A DNA stretch of 64,000 nucleotides from SHZI01 sp963802215. Lineage in GTDB: Bacteria; Pseudomonadota; Gammaproteobacteria; Steroidobacterales; GCA-2729495. Location of the stretch: positions 2,170,001 through 2,234,000 of the forward strand of contig CAWDHQ010000001.1 of NCBI GenBank assembly GCA_963802215.1, read 5' to 3'. This document shows positions 1 to 9,196 of this stretch, one piece after another; positions within the stretch are counted from its first letter, which is position 1; every line of letters begins with the position of its first letter. Position numbers and translations under genes: made by a program. The notes under the pieces are model-generated. The model was given only the letters and a program-made list of their open reading frames with translations, ran no database searches and had not been told where the DNA came from.

Positions 1-333
1 CTGGACCTGACCGACGAGCAGCGCACCCGGCTGCGCAGTATCGCGACGACCGGTTGGGAGCAGAGCGCGGCCCGGCGCACGGAGCTCGACAGCCTGCGGA
101 AGCAGATCGAGACGACGGTGATCGCCAACGGCTTCAACGAAGCGGAGGTCCGGGGCCTCATCGAGGCCCGGTCGTCGCTGCTCACCGATGCCATGGTGGA
201 CGTCGTGCGGACGATGGCCGAGATGCGCAGCGTGCTGACGCCCGAGCAGCAGAAGCAGTTCGACGAGCGGCGGTCGGAATCCGAGTCACGCCGGAAGGAA
301 CACAAGGCCCGGCGTACGGACAAGGAGTCGTGA
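1..333 (+). CDS. Spy/CpxP-family periplasmic protein, 3' part
   Basis: The reading frame is open from base 1 and stops with TGA at 331-333, so the start lies outside the window. The visible 110 residues are highly charged and helical and carry two LTxxQ motifs (LTDEQ near residue 3, LTPEQ near residue 80), the signature of the Spy/CpxP family. These are small periplasmic chaperones or metal/envelope-stress sensors that form antiparallel helical dimers. The C-terminus is a basic, disordered tail. The signal peptide cannot be seen. The next gene is convergent. The family assignment rests on the motif pair and composition; the exact role (chaperone or metal-sensor partner) is not determinable. 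Confidence 0.75.
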   Translation: MDLTDEQRTRLRSIATTGWEQSAARRTELDSLRKQIETTVIANGFNEAEVRGLIEARSSLLTDAMVDVVRTMAEMRSVLTPEQQKQFDERRSESESRRKEHKARRTDKES

Positions 334-392
334 GTCGCGCGTGACTGCCGGCCCGTCCGCCCGCCTGGCCCCGGCGGGCTGGCGGGCCGGCC

Positions 393-3203
393 TCAGGCGG
401 CCGATCGCGGCCGCGGGAATGCCGGCAGCCGATGGCGCCCGGTGGCAGTCAGCGGATCGTCCGGCCCATGGCCCTGCCACAGCTCGGCCCTCCGGGCGGC
501 GAACGGGGACGCGACAAGCTCCTCGAGGGGAGCCGAGGCCGCGAAGAGATAGCCCTGCCCCGCCACGCAACCGAGTTCCAGCAAGGCCGCCACCTGGTCT
601 TCCTGCTCGATGCCCTCGGCCACTGTTTCCAGGCCGAGCGTGTCGCCCAGCATCACGACGGCCCGGGCCAGCTCGGGCCCGTCGCCGGTCTCCGTGAGGC
701 GGCTGACGAAGGAGCGGTCGATTTTCAGGATGTCGATGGGGAAGCGGTGCAGGTACGACAGCGACGAGTAACCGGTGCCGAAATCGTCGATTGCCAGGCG
801 CACGCCCAGCGCCTTCAGGTCCTGCAGGCGGGCCAGGTTGGCCTCCGTGTTCTGCATCACCGTGCTCTCGGTCAGCTCGATCACGAGATTGCCGGGCTCC
901 AGGCCCGACGCCTTCAACGCCCGGGACACGTCGGCCACCAGATCCGCGTGCTGGAGGTGCCTGCCGGAGATGTTCACCGCCACGCGCAATCCCTTGCCGC
1001 CGGCGATGGACTCGCGCCATTCGCGCACGCGGCAGCAGGCCTCGACGAGCACCCAGCGTCCCAGGTCGATGACCTGGCCGGATTCCTCCGCGACCGGGAT
1101 GAACCGGCCCGGTGGAATCACCCCATGCTCGGGATGGTTCCACCGGACGAGCGCCTCCACGCCGAGCAACCCGCGGGTGTGCAGGTCGATCACGGGCTGG
1201 AACTCCAGGAAGAACTCCTCCCGCTCCAGTGCCTGCCGGATCTCCTCCTCGATGCGGAGGCGTTCCCGGAGCACTTCCTGCATGTGGGCCTGGAAGACGA
1301 CGTGGCGGCCCTTGCCGCCCGCCTTGGCGTTGTACATGGCGATGTCGGCGTTGCGCAGCAGCTCTTCCGTGGTGTCGTCCGGGCGCGAGAACGTCACGCC
1401 GATGCTCGCCGCAACCCGCGCCTCGGTTCCATCCAGGAGCAGCGGCTCCGCAAAGGAGTCCGTGATCGTGACCGCCACCCGCTCCACGTCCCCCCGGTCC
1501 GTGATCCCTTCCAGCAGGATCGCAAACTCGTCGCCCCCCAGCCGTGCGACCGTGTCGGCGGAGCGCGTGCACTGCACGAGACGCTGGGCCGCTGCCTGGA
1601 GCAGCCGGTCCCCGGCATCGTGCCCGAGCGAGTCGTTGACGTTCTTGAAGTTGTCCAGGTCCAGGAACATCACCGCAATCTGCTGGCGTGATCGCTGCGC
1701 CAGGGTCAGCGCGTGCTCCACCCGGTTGCGGAACAGGCTGCGGTTGGCGAGCAGGGTCAGTGGGTCGTGGAAGGCGAGCTGGCGCAACTGCTCCTCGAGT
1801 GCCTTGCGCTCGCTGACGTCGCGGAAGTTCAGGGCCAGGCCCGCGATGGCCGGATCATGCAGCAGGTTGCTGCCCACGCTCTCCAGCGTGAAACGCTTGG
1901 CGCCGCTCGACACCTGCACCTCGACCGGTCCCACAGCCTTGCCCCGGGTCGACGCCACCTCGGCGAGGAAGGCGGAAAGGCGGTCCCGGTCCCCGTCCAC
2001 CCAGAGGTCCAGCAGGTTCTGGCCCACCAGGTCCTCGGGCCGGATGGCAAAGGTGCGCTCCGCCGCGGACGAGGCAAAGCGCAGGCGCCCGTCCACGTCC
2101 ACGATCACGATGACGTCAGACGCGTTGCGAATGAGGGAGGCATAGCGGGCCTCCACCAGCCCTGCCGCGCGCTGTTCCCGCAACAGGGCGTCGTCCCGGA
2201 AGATTGCGCCCTGGCGCACCATGAGCAGCAGCGTCAGCGCGAAGATGATGATCGTCATGATCGTCACCGGGTCGGTGCCGTCGCCGTGCGTGAAGTACAC
2301 GAGCACGAGGAACGACACCATCATCGCCGTGTAGGGGAGGCCATGGACAAGGACGTTGTCGAGGGGCCCTGGGGCCGCCTGGTCCCGGGCGGGTCCCCGC
2401 AGCTGCTCCCGCGCGGCCGCGCCGAGCGCGACGTAACACGACAGGTAGACCGCATCCGAGATGCCACCGGGCAGGTAGTTGCCGGTGACCTTGGACATCG
2501 CCCAGACGATGTCGGCCAGGAACATCGTGGCGAAGCCCAGGGTCAGCAGCACCAGTGTGCGGCGGCGCAACGGCCCGCCACCGCCGGCGATCAGCAGCAT
2601 GCCGAAGGCCATCACCATCAGGCAGTTCAGGCCGATGTAGGTCTGCGTCAGGACGTACTTGAGCAGGTCGGAGTCACCGCCAGCCTCGGCGGATGGCCGG
2701 ATGACGAAGAACCAGAAGAAGGCGCCAAAGCCCAGCACGAGGATCGTGCCGTCGAGGGCGAGGCGGCCCCAGGGCACCCGCAGGGATGCCGCGCGGATCA
2801 CGTTCAGGATGGCGGCAAAGACCAGCGGGTAGAAGGCGAGGAAGAAAATGTCACCGGCCGACGGGAATGGATCCCGGTCGAACAGCCAGTAGGTCGAATT
2901 GAGCAGGTTGCCTACGCAGTAGACCCCGAGGGCCGCAGACAGCAGGCGCCAGGTGCGGCGGGCGGCAGCGTCCCCGGCGTGGCGGGCTGCGGCCATGCAG
3001 AGCACGACCGTGGCCAGGCTCGCGGGGGAGTCCGAGTACAGGTAGAAGACCTCGAGTGCGCGGCCGCCGTGCAGGTCGAGGACCGTGAGCAGTATGGCCG
3101 CGACGACATACAGGCCCAGGACGATCGCAAGCGCGCCCGTCCAGCCTGCAGCGAATGGCTGCTGCACTGCCTTTGACTCGGTCCCAGGATGGCCTGGCGG
3201 CAT
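393..3203 (-). CDS. membrane PAS-GGDEF-EAL protein (c-di-GMP turnover)
   Basis: A 936-residue inner-membrane protein predicted to make and/or degrade cyclic di-GMP. Residues about 20-330 hold some nine or ten hydrophobic segments, a putative membrane sensor. A PAS domain follows (about 345-460), then a GGDEF domain with an intact GGDEF signature near residue 554 and an EAL domain with EALVRW near 683. The EAL side keeps the usual metal and catalytic residues (NIS, ELTES, DDFGTGYSS near 803, LKID, VAEGIE), so phosphodiesterase activity is plausible; the GGDEF side also looks competent. It is divergent from cti across a 228-bp gap. The signal sensed is unknown. Start is the first in-frame ATG of a long frame; a slightly shorter start is possible. 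Confidence 0.92.
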   Translation of the reverse strand: MPPGHPGTESKAVQQPFAAGWTGALAIVLGLYVVAAILLTVLDLHGGRALEVFYLYSDSPASLATVVLCMAAARHAGDAAARRTWRLLSAALGVYCVGNLLNSTYWLFDRDPFPSAGDIFFLAFYPLVFAAILNVIRAASLRVPWGRLALDGTILVLGFGAFFWFFVIRPSAEAGGDSDLLKYVLTQTYIGLNCLMVMAFGMLLIAGGGGPLRRRTLVLLTLGFATMFLADIVWAMSKVTGNYLPGGISDAVYLSCYVALGAAAREQLRGPARDQAAPGPLDNVLVHGLPYTAMMVSFLVLVYFTHGDGTDPVTIMTIIIFALTLLLMVRQGAIFRDDALLREQRAAGLVEARYASLIRNASDVIVIVDVDGRLRFASSAAERTFAIRPEDLVGQNLLDLWVDGDRDRLSAFLAEVASTRGKAVGPVEVQVSSGAKRFTLESVGSNLLHDPAIAGLALNFRDVSERKALEEQLRQLAFHDPLTLLANRSLFRNRVEHALTLAQRSRQQIAVMFLDLDNFKNVNDSLGHDAGDRLLQAAAQRLVQCTRSADTVARLGGDEFAILLEGITDRGDVERVAVTITDSFAEPLLLDGTEARVAASIGVTFSRPDDTTEELLRNADIAMYNAKAGGKGRHVVFQAHMQEVLRERLRIEEEIRQALEREEFFLEFQPVIDLHTRGLLGVEALVRWNHPEHGVIPPGRFIPVAEESGQVIDLGRWVLVEACCRVREWRESIAGGKGLRVAVNISGRHLQHADLVADVSRALKASGLEPGNLVIELTESTVMQNTEANLARLQDLKALGVRLAIDDFGTGYSSLSYLHRFPIDILKIDRSFVSRLTETGDGPELARAVVMLGDTLGLETVAEGIEQEDQVAALLELGCVAGQGYLFAASAPLEELVASPFAARRAELWQGHGPDDPLTATGRHRLPAFPRPRSAA

Positions 3204-3431
3204 TTTTTCGACGTGCGCCCGAAACTGCGGAAACTGCCCCGCCCCACTGGCAGGGAGTCGGCCCGAAGGTGCCAGACTTGAGCAGCAGCAACCGTCCGGC
3301 TGCGAACCACGTCACGAGGTGCGCGTTTCGTACGATTCCGGTTCACCCGGCAGTGAAGGAGTTGTCGACCCGCGCGGCCCCACGTAGTGTGACGCCCTTC
3401 ACAATGCCCAGTCCGGCCCGGAGTCCATTGC

Positions 3432-5801
3432 ATGCGGAACGCCCATCGCGTCGCCCGAACAGCACTCGGTCTTTTCCTCGCAGTGACCGCGGGCTGTGCC
3501 CGGGGCACCTGGCCGGTAGCCCCTGCCGAAACACCACCGCCGGACCCGGTGGTGCAGGAACTGGTGTCCGCCGCGGGCACCCCCGACTACTGGCGCGACG
3601 TCAGGCCGGTGCTGGACCAGCGCTGCGTCGTCTGCCACGCCTGTTTTGATGCTCCCTGCCAGCTGAACCTCAGCGCCTTCGAGGGCGTCGAGCGGGGGGC
3701 CAGCAAGGATGTGGTCTACACCGCGACCCGCCTGCGCGAGTCCCCACCCACCCGCCTGTTCATCGATGCGCCATCGGCTGCCGGGTGGCGCGCCATGGGC
3801 TTCTACAGCGTGCTCGATGATTCGCCACCGGCGACGCCGGCCGCCGCGAGGCAGGGCCTCATGCTGAAGCTGCTGACCCAGAAGGTGCAGCACCCGCAGG
3901 TCGCGTCCATGCCCCTGGGACGCGAGTACGACGTGGCGATCGACCGCAAGCAGCAATGCCCGGCGCCGGACGAGTACGCGCGCTTCGCGAAGCGTTTCCC
4001 GCAGTGGGGCATGCCCTACGGCCTCCCGGGCCTGGCTGACACCGAATTTGCGACGCTCGCCGACTGGCTCGCCCGAGGTGCCCCGTACCGGCCGCCCGCG
4101 GCACCGGACCCCGCATCCCTCGAGCAGGTGGCGGCCTGGGAAGGCTTCCTGAACGGTACATCGCCCAAGGAACGGCTGATGAGCCGGTATCTGTACGAGC
4201 ACCTGTTCCTGGCGAGCTTCCATTTCGACCAGGGCCCGCCGCGGCAGTTCTTCCGCTTCGTCCGGTCGCGCACGCCGCCCGGTCAGCCGGTGGACGTCAT
4301 CGCCACGCGGCGGCCGTTCGAGGACCCGGGCACCAGCATGTTCTGGTACCGGCTGGAACCGGTCCACGCCACCGTGGTGGCCAAGACCCACATGCCTTAC
4401 CTCCTCGACCGCGCGCGCATGGACCGCTTCCGGGAACTCTTCCTGGACGCGGACTTCGACGTGACGAGCCTGCCCGGCTACAGCCCGGAAGTGGCCAGCA
4501 ATCCCTTTGTCTCGTTCGCGGCGCTGCCGGTCGAGTCGCGCTACCGCTTCATGCTCGACGACGCGGAGTACTTCATCCAGGGGTTCATGAAGGGTCCCGT
4601 CTGCCGGGGCCAGGTGGCCGTGGATGTCATCGACGACCGCTTCTGGGTCGTGTTCATAGCGCCGGACAGTCCGGTGTCCGAGGCAGCGCCGGAACTGCTG
4701 GCCCTCGAGGGTTCCCGGATGCGACTGCCGGCCGACAACAAGTCCAGCACACTCGGGCTTCGCTCCTGGCGACGGTACCGGGACGGCCAGATCGGCTACC
4801 TGGAGGCCAAGCAGCAGTTCCTCGAGAGGGAGGCCACCCTCATGAAGGTAGACCTGAACATGATCTGGGATGGCGACGGGCGGAACACCAACGCCGCCCT
4901 GACCATCTTCCGCCATTCCGACAACGCGTCGGTGGTCCGGGGCCTCGTGGGTGAACCGCCCAAGACCGCCTGGGTCATCGGCTACTCGCTGTTCGAGCGC
5001 ATCCACTACCTGCTGGTCGCCGGGTTCGATGTCTTCGGTACCGCGGGCCACCAGCTCAACACGCGGCTCTACATGGACTTCATGCGCATGGAGGGTGAGT
5101 TCAACTTCATCGCCCTGCTGCCGGAGGCCAGCCGGGTAGCGGTCCGGGACTACTGGTACCGGGACGCCGACAAGTCCGTGCGGGAATACGTCTACGGCAG
5201 CCGCATCGGGTTCGACCGGGAGTCGGACATCCGCTACGTGACGGACGATCCGCGCCTGGAACTGATGCAGATGCTGGCGACGAAGCTGGCGCCCGTACTC
5301 GACCGGCAGCACGACCTCCGGGACGAGCCCGATCCGGCGCTCCGGGCGGAGCTTGGCCGCCTGGCCAGTCTACGGGGCGGGGGCGCCACGCTGATGCCCG
5401 AGATCGCGTTCCTCGCGGTGACCGACGCGGACGATGAAGCGCCCGACACCGCCGCGATCTTCTCCATCGCCCGGGACACCGCGCACACGAACGTGGCCTC
5501 CCTGTTCCGGGAGGAGAAGCGCCTGGTGCCGGCCGAGGACGCGCTGTTCGTCGGGCGGGGCTTCGTCGGTGCCTACCCGAATGCCTTCTTCCGGGTCACC
5601 CGCGCAGAGCTGCCGGACTTCACGTCGGCGGTGGCGGCGCTGCGCTCGGAAGCCGACTACCGGACTCTGGTGGCACGCTTCGGCGTGGACCGTGTGAATC
5701 CCGGCTTCTGGCAGCACAGTGACGCGATGGGCCGTGCCTATGCCCGGCTGGATCCCGTGGCGTACGGGGTCTTCGACTACGGCCGCCTCGAGAACCGTTG
5801 A
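3432..5801 (+). CDS. cti: fatty acid cis/trans isomerase
   Basis: Periplasmic haem enzyme of 789 residues that converts cis-unsaturated fatty acids of membrane phospholipids to trans forms, stiffening the membrane during solvent or heat stress. An N-terminal hydrophobic segment (about residues 10-22) serves as export signal. A cytochrome c-type haem motif CVVCH sits at 65-69, followed by CFDAPCQL, a diagnostic stretch of the Cti family; length is close to the Pseudomonas enzyme. It is the first gene of a tight plus-strand unit: the flavin oxidoreductase starts 18 bp after its stop and the CarS-like gene follows. Promoter signals are presumably in the 228-bp gap shared with the divergent c-di-GMP gene. 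Confidence 0.93.
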   Translation: MRNAHRVARTALGLFLAVTAGCARGTWPVAPAETPPPDPVVQELVSAAGTPDYWRDVRPVLDQRCVVCHACFDAPCQLNLSAFEGVERGASKDVVYTATRLRESPPTRLFIDAPSAAGWRAMGFYSVLDDSPPATPAAARQGLMLKLLTQKVQHPQVASMPLGREYDVAIDRKQQCPAPDEYARFAKRFPQWGMPYGLPGLADTEFATLADWLARGAPYRPPAAPDPASLEQVAAWEGFLNGTSPKERLMSRYLYEHLFLASFHFDQGPPRQFFRFVRSRTPPGQPVDVIATRRPFEDPGTSMFWYRLEPVHATVVAKTHMPYLLDRARMDRFRELFLDADFDVTSLPGYSPEVASNPFVSFAALPVESRYRFMLDDAEYFIQGFMKGPVCRGQVAVDVIDDRFWVVFIAPDSPVSEAAPELLALEGSRMRLPADNKSSTLGLRSWRRYRDGQIGYLEAKQQFLEREATLMKVDLNMIWDGDGRNTNAALTIFRHSDNASVVRGLVGEPPKTAWVIGYSLFERIHYLLVAGFDVFGTAGHQLNTRLYMDFMRMEGEFNFIALLPEASRVAVRDYWYRDADKSVREYVYGSRIGFDRESDIRYVTDDPRLELMQMLATKLAPVLDRQHDLRDEPDPALRAELGRLASLRGGGATLMPEIAFLAVTDADDEAPDTAAIFSIARDTAHTNVASLFREEKRLVPAEDALFVGRGFVGAYPNAFFRVTRAELPDFTSAVAALRSEADYRTLVARFGVDRVNPGFWQHSDAMGRAYARLDPVAYGVFDYGRLENR

Positions 5802-5819
5802 GAGCGAGCATCCGCCCTT

Positions 5820-6830
5820 ATGGAAATCGACATCATCCTGAACGAGTTCGCCTCGCCCGCCGACGCAGCAGAGCTTGGCCTGATGGCGGAGCGCTACGGC
5901 ATGCGCGGAGTCTGGGCCAGCAACTACGGCTGGTCCCGGGACCCGTTCTTCACCCTGTCCCTGCTCGCCCACCAGTCGTCCCGCATCCGCCTGGGACCGA
6001 TGGCCATCAGCCCGGCAGAGCTGCATCCCCTGAAGATGGCCAACCTGCTCTTCTCCCTCAACGAGCTCTCCCGGGGCCGGGCGATGATCATGGTGGGCGG
6101 CGGTGGCGCGGTGCTGCAGTCGATCGGCAGGAAGCGCGAGCGGATGATCCGCGGCGCGCGGGAGTGCCTGCAGATCCTGAAGGGCGCGTCGCCGGACAAG
6201 CTGATGAACTACGATGGCGAGATCTACAAGGTCTGGGGCTACCGGCCGAAGTGGTACACCGACAAGCCGCCGCTGATCTACTTCGGCTCCAACCATCCCC
6301 AGAGCCGGAAGCTCTCCGCCGAACTCGCCGACGGGCTGATCACCAGTGATTTCGTCCCGGGGCTGATGCAGGAGTTCATCGCCAGCACCCACGCGGACCT
6401 GCGCGCCGCCGGCCGCTCGCCGCGCGACTTCCGGATCAGCAACTTCTGGGCCTGGCACATCAAGAAGGATGCGGCCGCCTCCATGGCGGAGGCACGGCGG
6501 GAGCTGATGTTGCGCGGCTGGCTGGTGGATCAGTACTTCGCGCCCTTCCTGGATCCCGACGAGCTCAGGCTGATGCGGGCGCACGAGAAGGACTTTCTCA
6601 ACGCGTTCCTGCGCGGCAGCCCCGTCATCGAGAACGTGCCGGACGCCCTGGTAACCAAAATGATCCGGAACATATCCTTCGCCGGGGGCCTGGACCAGAT
6701 CGAGCCGGCCATCGGGACCCTCCGGGCCTTTGCGGCGGCGGGGCTGACCGAGATCGCACTCCGCGTCCACGATGACCCGGCCGATGCCATCCGGCTGATT
6801 GGCGAGCGGGTGCTGCCCGCACTGAGGTAG
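5820..6830 (+). CDS. LLM-class flavin-dependent oxidoreductase
   Basis: A 336-residue luciferase-like TIM-barrel protein. Members are FMN- or F420-dependent monooxygenases or dehydrogenases. The N-terminal half shows the family pattern (EFASP, WASNYG, RIRLGPMAIS, HPLKMANLLFSLNELSRGR, then a GGGG loop), and a nucleotide-binding region lies around 150-170. The substrate cannot be read from sequence. It lies 18 bp after cti and 11 bp before the CarS-like gene, so the three are probably co-transcribed. That context hints at a lipid or hydrophobic substrate, but this is inference only. Confidence 0.85.
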   Translation: MEIDIILNEFASPADAAELGLMAERYGMRGVWASNYGWSRDPFFTLSLLAHQSSRIRLGPMAISPAELHPLKMANLLFSLNELSRGRAMIMVGGGGAVLQSIGRKRERMIRGARECLQILKGASPDKLMNYDGEIYKVWGYRPKWYTDKPPLIYFGSNHPQSRKLSAELADGLITSDFVPGLMQEFIASTHADLRAAGRSPRDFRISNFWAWHIKKDAAASMAEARRELMLRGWLVDQYFAPFLDPDELRLMRAHEKDFLNAFLRGSPVIENVPDALVTKMIRNISFAGGLDQIEPAIGTLRAFAAAGLTEIALRVHDDPADAIRLIGERVLPALR

Positions 6831-6841
6831 GACGACAACCA

Positions 6842-7318
6842 TTGGATGCCGGGAGCGTCGCGGCAGCGGGGGTGACCCTGCTCCTCATCTGCGCCGCCAA
6901 CACGGCGGCCTGGGCGGCCGGCCGGCTGCCCGGCGGGCGCAAGGCCGCGCCTCTCGATTTCGGCCTGGTGCTGAAGGACGGGCAACGGCTGTTTGGCAGC
7001 CACAAGACCTGGCGGGGCCTGCTGGCCGGAGCCGCGGCCTCCGGCCTGCTGGCCGCGGTGCTCGGGCCCGGTTTCGCGCTGGGCGCGGCGTTCGGCGCCG
7101 CGTCCATGGCGGGCGACGCACTCTCGAGCACGATCAAGCGGCGGTTGCGTCGCGAGCCCGGCACCGAAGTGCCGGGGCTGGACCAGGTTCCCGAGGCCAT
7201 GCTGCCGCTGGCCCTGTTCGGGCCCGCCCTGGGCCTCGGCTTCCTGGCGATGGTGGGCGTCACGCTCGCCTTCACGCTCCTGGACATCGCCGCCACCGGC
7301 TTCCGGCACCGGCGCTGA
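6842..7318 (+). CDS. CarS-like (CDP-archaeol synthase family) membrane protein
   Basis: A 158-residue integral membrane protein with about four hydrophobic helices. It shows two conserved patches of the CarS/DUF46 family: KDGQRLFGSHKTWRGL near residues 39-54 and a later GD...IKRR...PG..DQ block near 95-118. In archaea this family transfers CMP from CTP to an unsaturated archaetidic acid; in bacteria its role is unproven. Start is TTG at 6842, with a purine-rich GAGGTAGGA upstream; the nearby ATG at 6846 is out of frame. It is the last gene of the cti unit and converges on the LEA-2 gene. The mevalonate genes at the far end of the window would supply isoprenoids, but no archaeal-lipid prenyltransferase is present here. 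Confidence 0.75.
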   Translation: MDAGSVAAAGVTLLLICAANTAAWAAGRLPGGRKAAPLDFGLVLKDGQRLFGSHKTWRGLLAGAAASGLLAAVLGPGFALGAAFGAASMAGDALSSTIKRRLRREPGTEVPGLDQVPEAMLPLALFGPALGLGFLAMVGVTLAFTLLDIAATGFRHRR

Positions 7319-7334
7319 GCGACGGCGGGCGTCG

Positions 7335-7811
7335 CTACTGCGGACTGGCGGCGCCGGTGGCGGAGGGAAGGGCGAACTCGCCCTGGGACTGGAAGCGGAC
7401 CGTGCTGAAGCCGGCCCCGTTCAACTTGCCACTCATGTCATAGCGGATCCTGTCGACGGGCTTGCCGTCCAGCATGCCCATCATCTGGCGGGCCATGCGG
7501 AAGGCGGACACCGTGACCGGAACACCGATGACGGCCTCGCCGAAGCGCGGCACGGAGCCGCTCTCGTCGCTCACGCCCGTGGCGAAGGTGCGGCCCTGGA
7601 CCTCCAGCTTGATGTAGACCCCGTCGTAGTCGATCGGCCGGTCGTTGGGATTCTGGACCCGGAGCTTCACGAGCATGCGGAGCTCGAGGCCCTCCCCCGG
7701 CAGCGCCTCGACGCCGCCAATGGTGACCTGCGGGGGGTCGAGCGGTGCAACGCTGGCGCAGGCCGCCAGGGTCAGCGCGGCGAGAGCCAGAAGGAACGGA
7801 CGGCGGATCAT
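7335..7811 (-). CDS. LEA type 2 / WHy-domain lipoprotein
   Basis: A 158-residue lipoprotein with a signal peptide ending in the lipobox LAAC (Cys18). The mature part is one water-stress/hypersensitive-response (WHy, LEA-2) beta-sandwich domain, recognisable from VKLRVQNPNDRPIDYDGV and the later FRMARQMMGMLDGKPVDRIRYDMSGKL region. Such proteins are linked to desiccation or envelope stress. The start ATG at 7811 overlaps the stop of the upstream amidohydrolase (ATGA), suggesting translational coupling. It converges with the CarS-like gene. Confidence 0.8.
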   Translation of the reverse strand: MIRRPFLLALAALTLAACASVAPLDPPQVTIGGVEALPGEGLELRMLVKLRVQNPNDRPIDYDGVYIKLEVQGRTFATGVSDESGSVPRFGEAVIGVPVTVSAFRMARQMMGMLDGKPVDRIRYDMSGKLNGAGFSTVRFQSQGEFALPSATGAASPQ

Positions 7812-9166
7812 CGTTCCGCCGCCAGCAGGTTCTTGTGGATCGTGCCGCCCTTCATGATGAGCACGAAGCTCCTGTCCGGGGTCGCTATGAGGTTCAGATC
7901 TTCCAGCGGGTTGCCATCGACCAGCAGGAGGTCGGCCAGTGCGCCTTCTTCGACCACGCCCAACTTGCCCGGGTAAGGGTTTCGCGGGCCGGACAGCTGC
8001 AGCAGCTGGGCATTGGTACCGGTGGCCATGACCAGCACCTCGGCCGGAGTGAACCACTTCTGCATCTGGACCAGTAACGCGCCCTGGCGCGTCGCATTCG
8101 CTGCCGAGAACAGGACGTCCGTGCCCCAGGCCATTTTCAGCTTGTACTTCTTTGCCAGGGCGACCGCCTGCTCGGTGCCGGTAAAGATCTGGCGCAGGCG
8201 CGCCATGCTCGACGGCGGCATCTGCGGCGTGAAGCCGTCGTCGACGAAGGGCTGGAAGCTCAGCCAGACGCCCTTCGCGGCGATGAGCCGGGCGCTCTCG
8301 TCGTCCATCAAGTGGCCGTGTTCGATGACCGTGACGCCCGCGGCGATAGCGCGCTGGATGGCCTGCGGCGTGTAGGCATGCACACCGACGTAGGTACCCC
8401 AGTTGCCGGCCGCCTCCACCGCGGCGCGCAGCTCCTCCACGGTGAACGTGGACGCATCCAGCGGGCTGTGGGGCGAGGCCACGCCGCCGCCTGCGGTGAG
8501 CTTGATCTGCGACGCCCCGAGCAGCAGCTGCTCGCGGGTGCGCAGCCGCACCTCGTCCGGCGAGTCGGCAAGCTGGCTGGCATTGAGCGCGCCGGTGAGC
8601 GGCGGCGGCCCGCCCATCTGGCGCGGCAACTCTCTGAAGGTCCGGAAATCACCGTGCCCGCCGGTGATCGTGATCATCGCGCCCGACGGGTAGATGCGCG
8701 GGCCCGGCACGCGGCCCTCGTCGATGGCGCGCTTGAGCGCGAAGGACGGGCCGCCCAGGTCCCGTACCGTGGTGAAGCCGCGCATCAGCGTGGCCCGCGC
8801 CTCGTTCGCGGCCAGCAGCGTGAGGTAGCCCAGGTCGCCTTCGAGCAGCAGGCCCATGGACGGCGCGGCGAACATGGTGTGCCAGTGGTTGTCGATCAGC
8901 CCGGGCATCAGCGTGCGGCCCTGGCCGTCGATGACCCTGGCACCCGGCGGCGGCGTGATCGGCGCCACGGACACGCGCTCGATGAGTTCACCGCGCACCA
9001 GGACCTGGCTGGGCCCGGAGAGCCTGCCGCTCGTGCCGTCGAAGATGCGCACGTTCTGCAGCAGCGTCGCCGGCTCGGTCGGGGGCGGGGTCTGGGCGTG
9101 GGTGGCGCCGCACAGCGCGAGCAGCAGGGCGGCCAGCAGGGAGGTACGCCGGTATGAATTGTTCAT
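7808..9166 (-). CDS. secreted amidohydrolase-family protein
   Basis: About 452 residues with an N-terminal signal peptide (cleavage near THA-QT), so periplasmic or exported. It belongs to the metal-dependent amidohydrolase superfamily (imidazolonepropionase/prolidase-like branch): the metal-binding HxH is in IDNHWHT near residue 95; further ligands are likely in GVHAY, VIEHGHL and WGTDVLF. The C-terminus has the usual GVVEEGALADLLLVDGNPL strand-rich segment. The substrate may be a dipeptide or N-acyl amino acid but is not determinable. I prefer ATG 9166 to ATG 9172 because GGAG lies 6 nt upstream of 9166 and abuts 9172. It is coupled to the LEA-2 gene. Confidence 0.85.
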   Translation of the reverse strand: MNNSYRRTSLLAALLLALCGATHAQTPPPTEPATLLQNVRIFDGTSGRLSGPSQVLVRGELIERVSVAPITPPPGARVIDGQGRTLMPGLIDNHWHTMFAAPSMGLLLEGDLGYLTLLAANEARATLMRGFTTVRDLGGPSFALKRAIDEGRVPGPRIYPSGAMITITGGHGDFRTFRELPRQMGGPPPLTGALNASQLADSPDEVRLRTREQLLLGASQIKLTAGGGVASPHSPLDASTFTVEELRAAVEAAGNWGTYVGVHAYTPQAIQRAIAAGVTVIEHGHLMDDESARLIAAKGVWLSFQPFVDDGFTPQMPPSSMARLRQIFTGTEQAVALAKKYKLKMAWGTDVLFSAANATRQGALLVQMQKWFTPAEVLVMATGTNAQLLQLSGPRNPYPGKLGVVEEGALADLLLVDGNPLEDLNLIATPDRSFVLIMKGGTIHKNLLAAER

Positions 9167-9196
9167 GGGCATCTCCGGTCGCGCCGGTCGGCGCTC

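Noticed and set aside
3399..5312. Long minus-strand open frame opposite cti
   Set aside because: Antisense shadow caused by high GC; composition is Arg/His/Val-rich without motifs, while the plus strand encodes a clear Cti.
6842..7318. Evidence for true archaeal-type lipids
   Set aside because: Only a CarS-like protein and mevalonate genes are present; the prenyl-ether synthases needed are not seen in the window.
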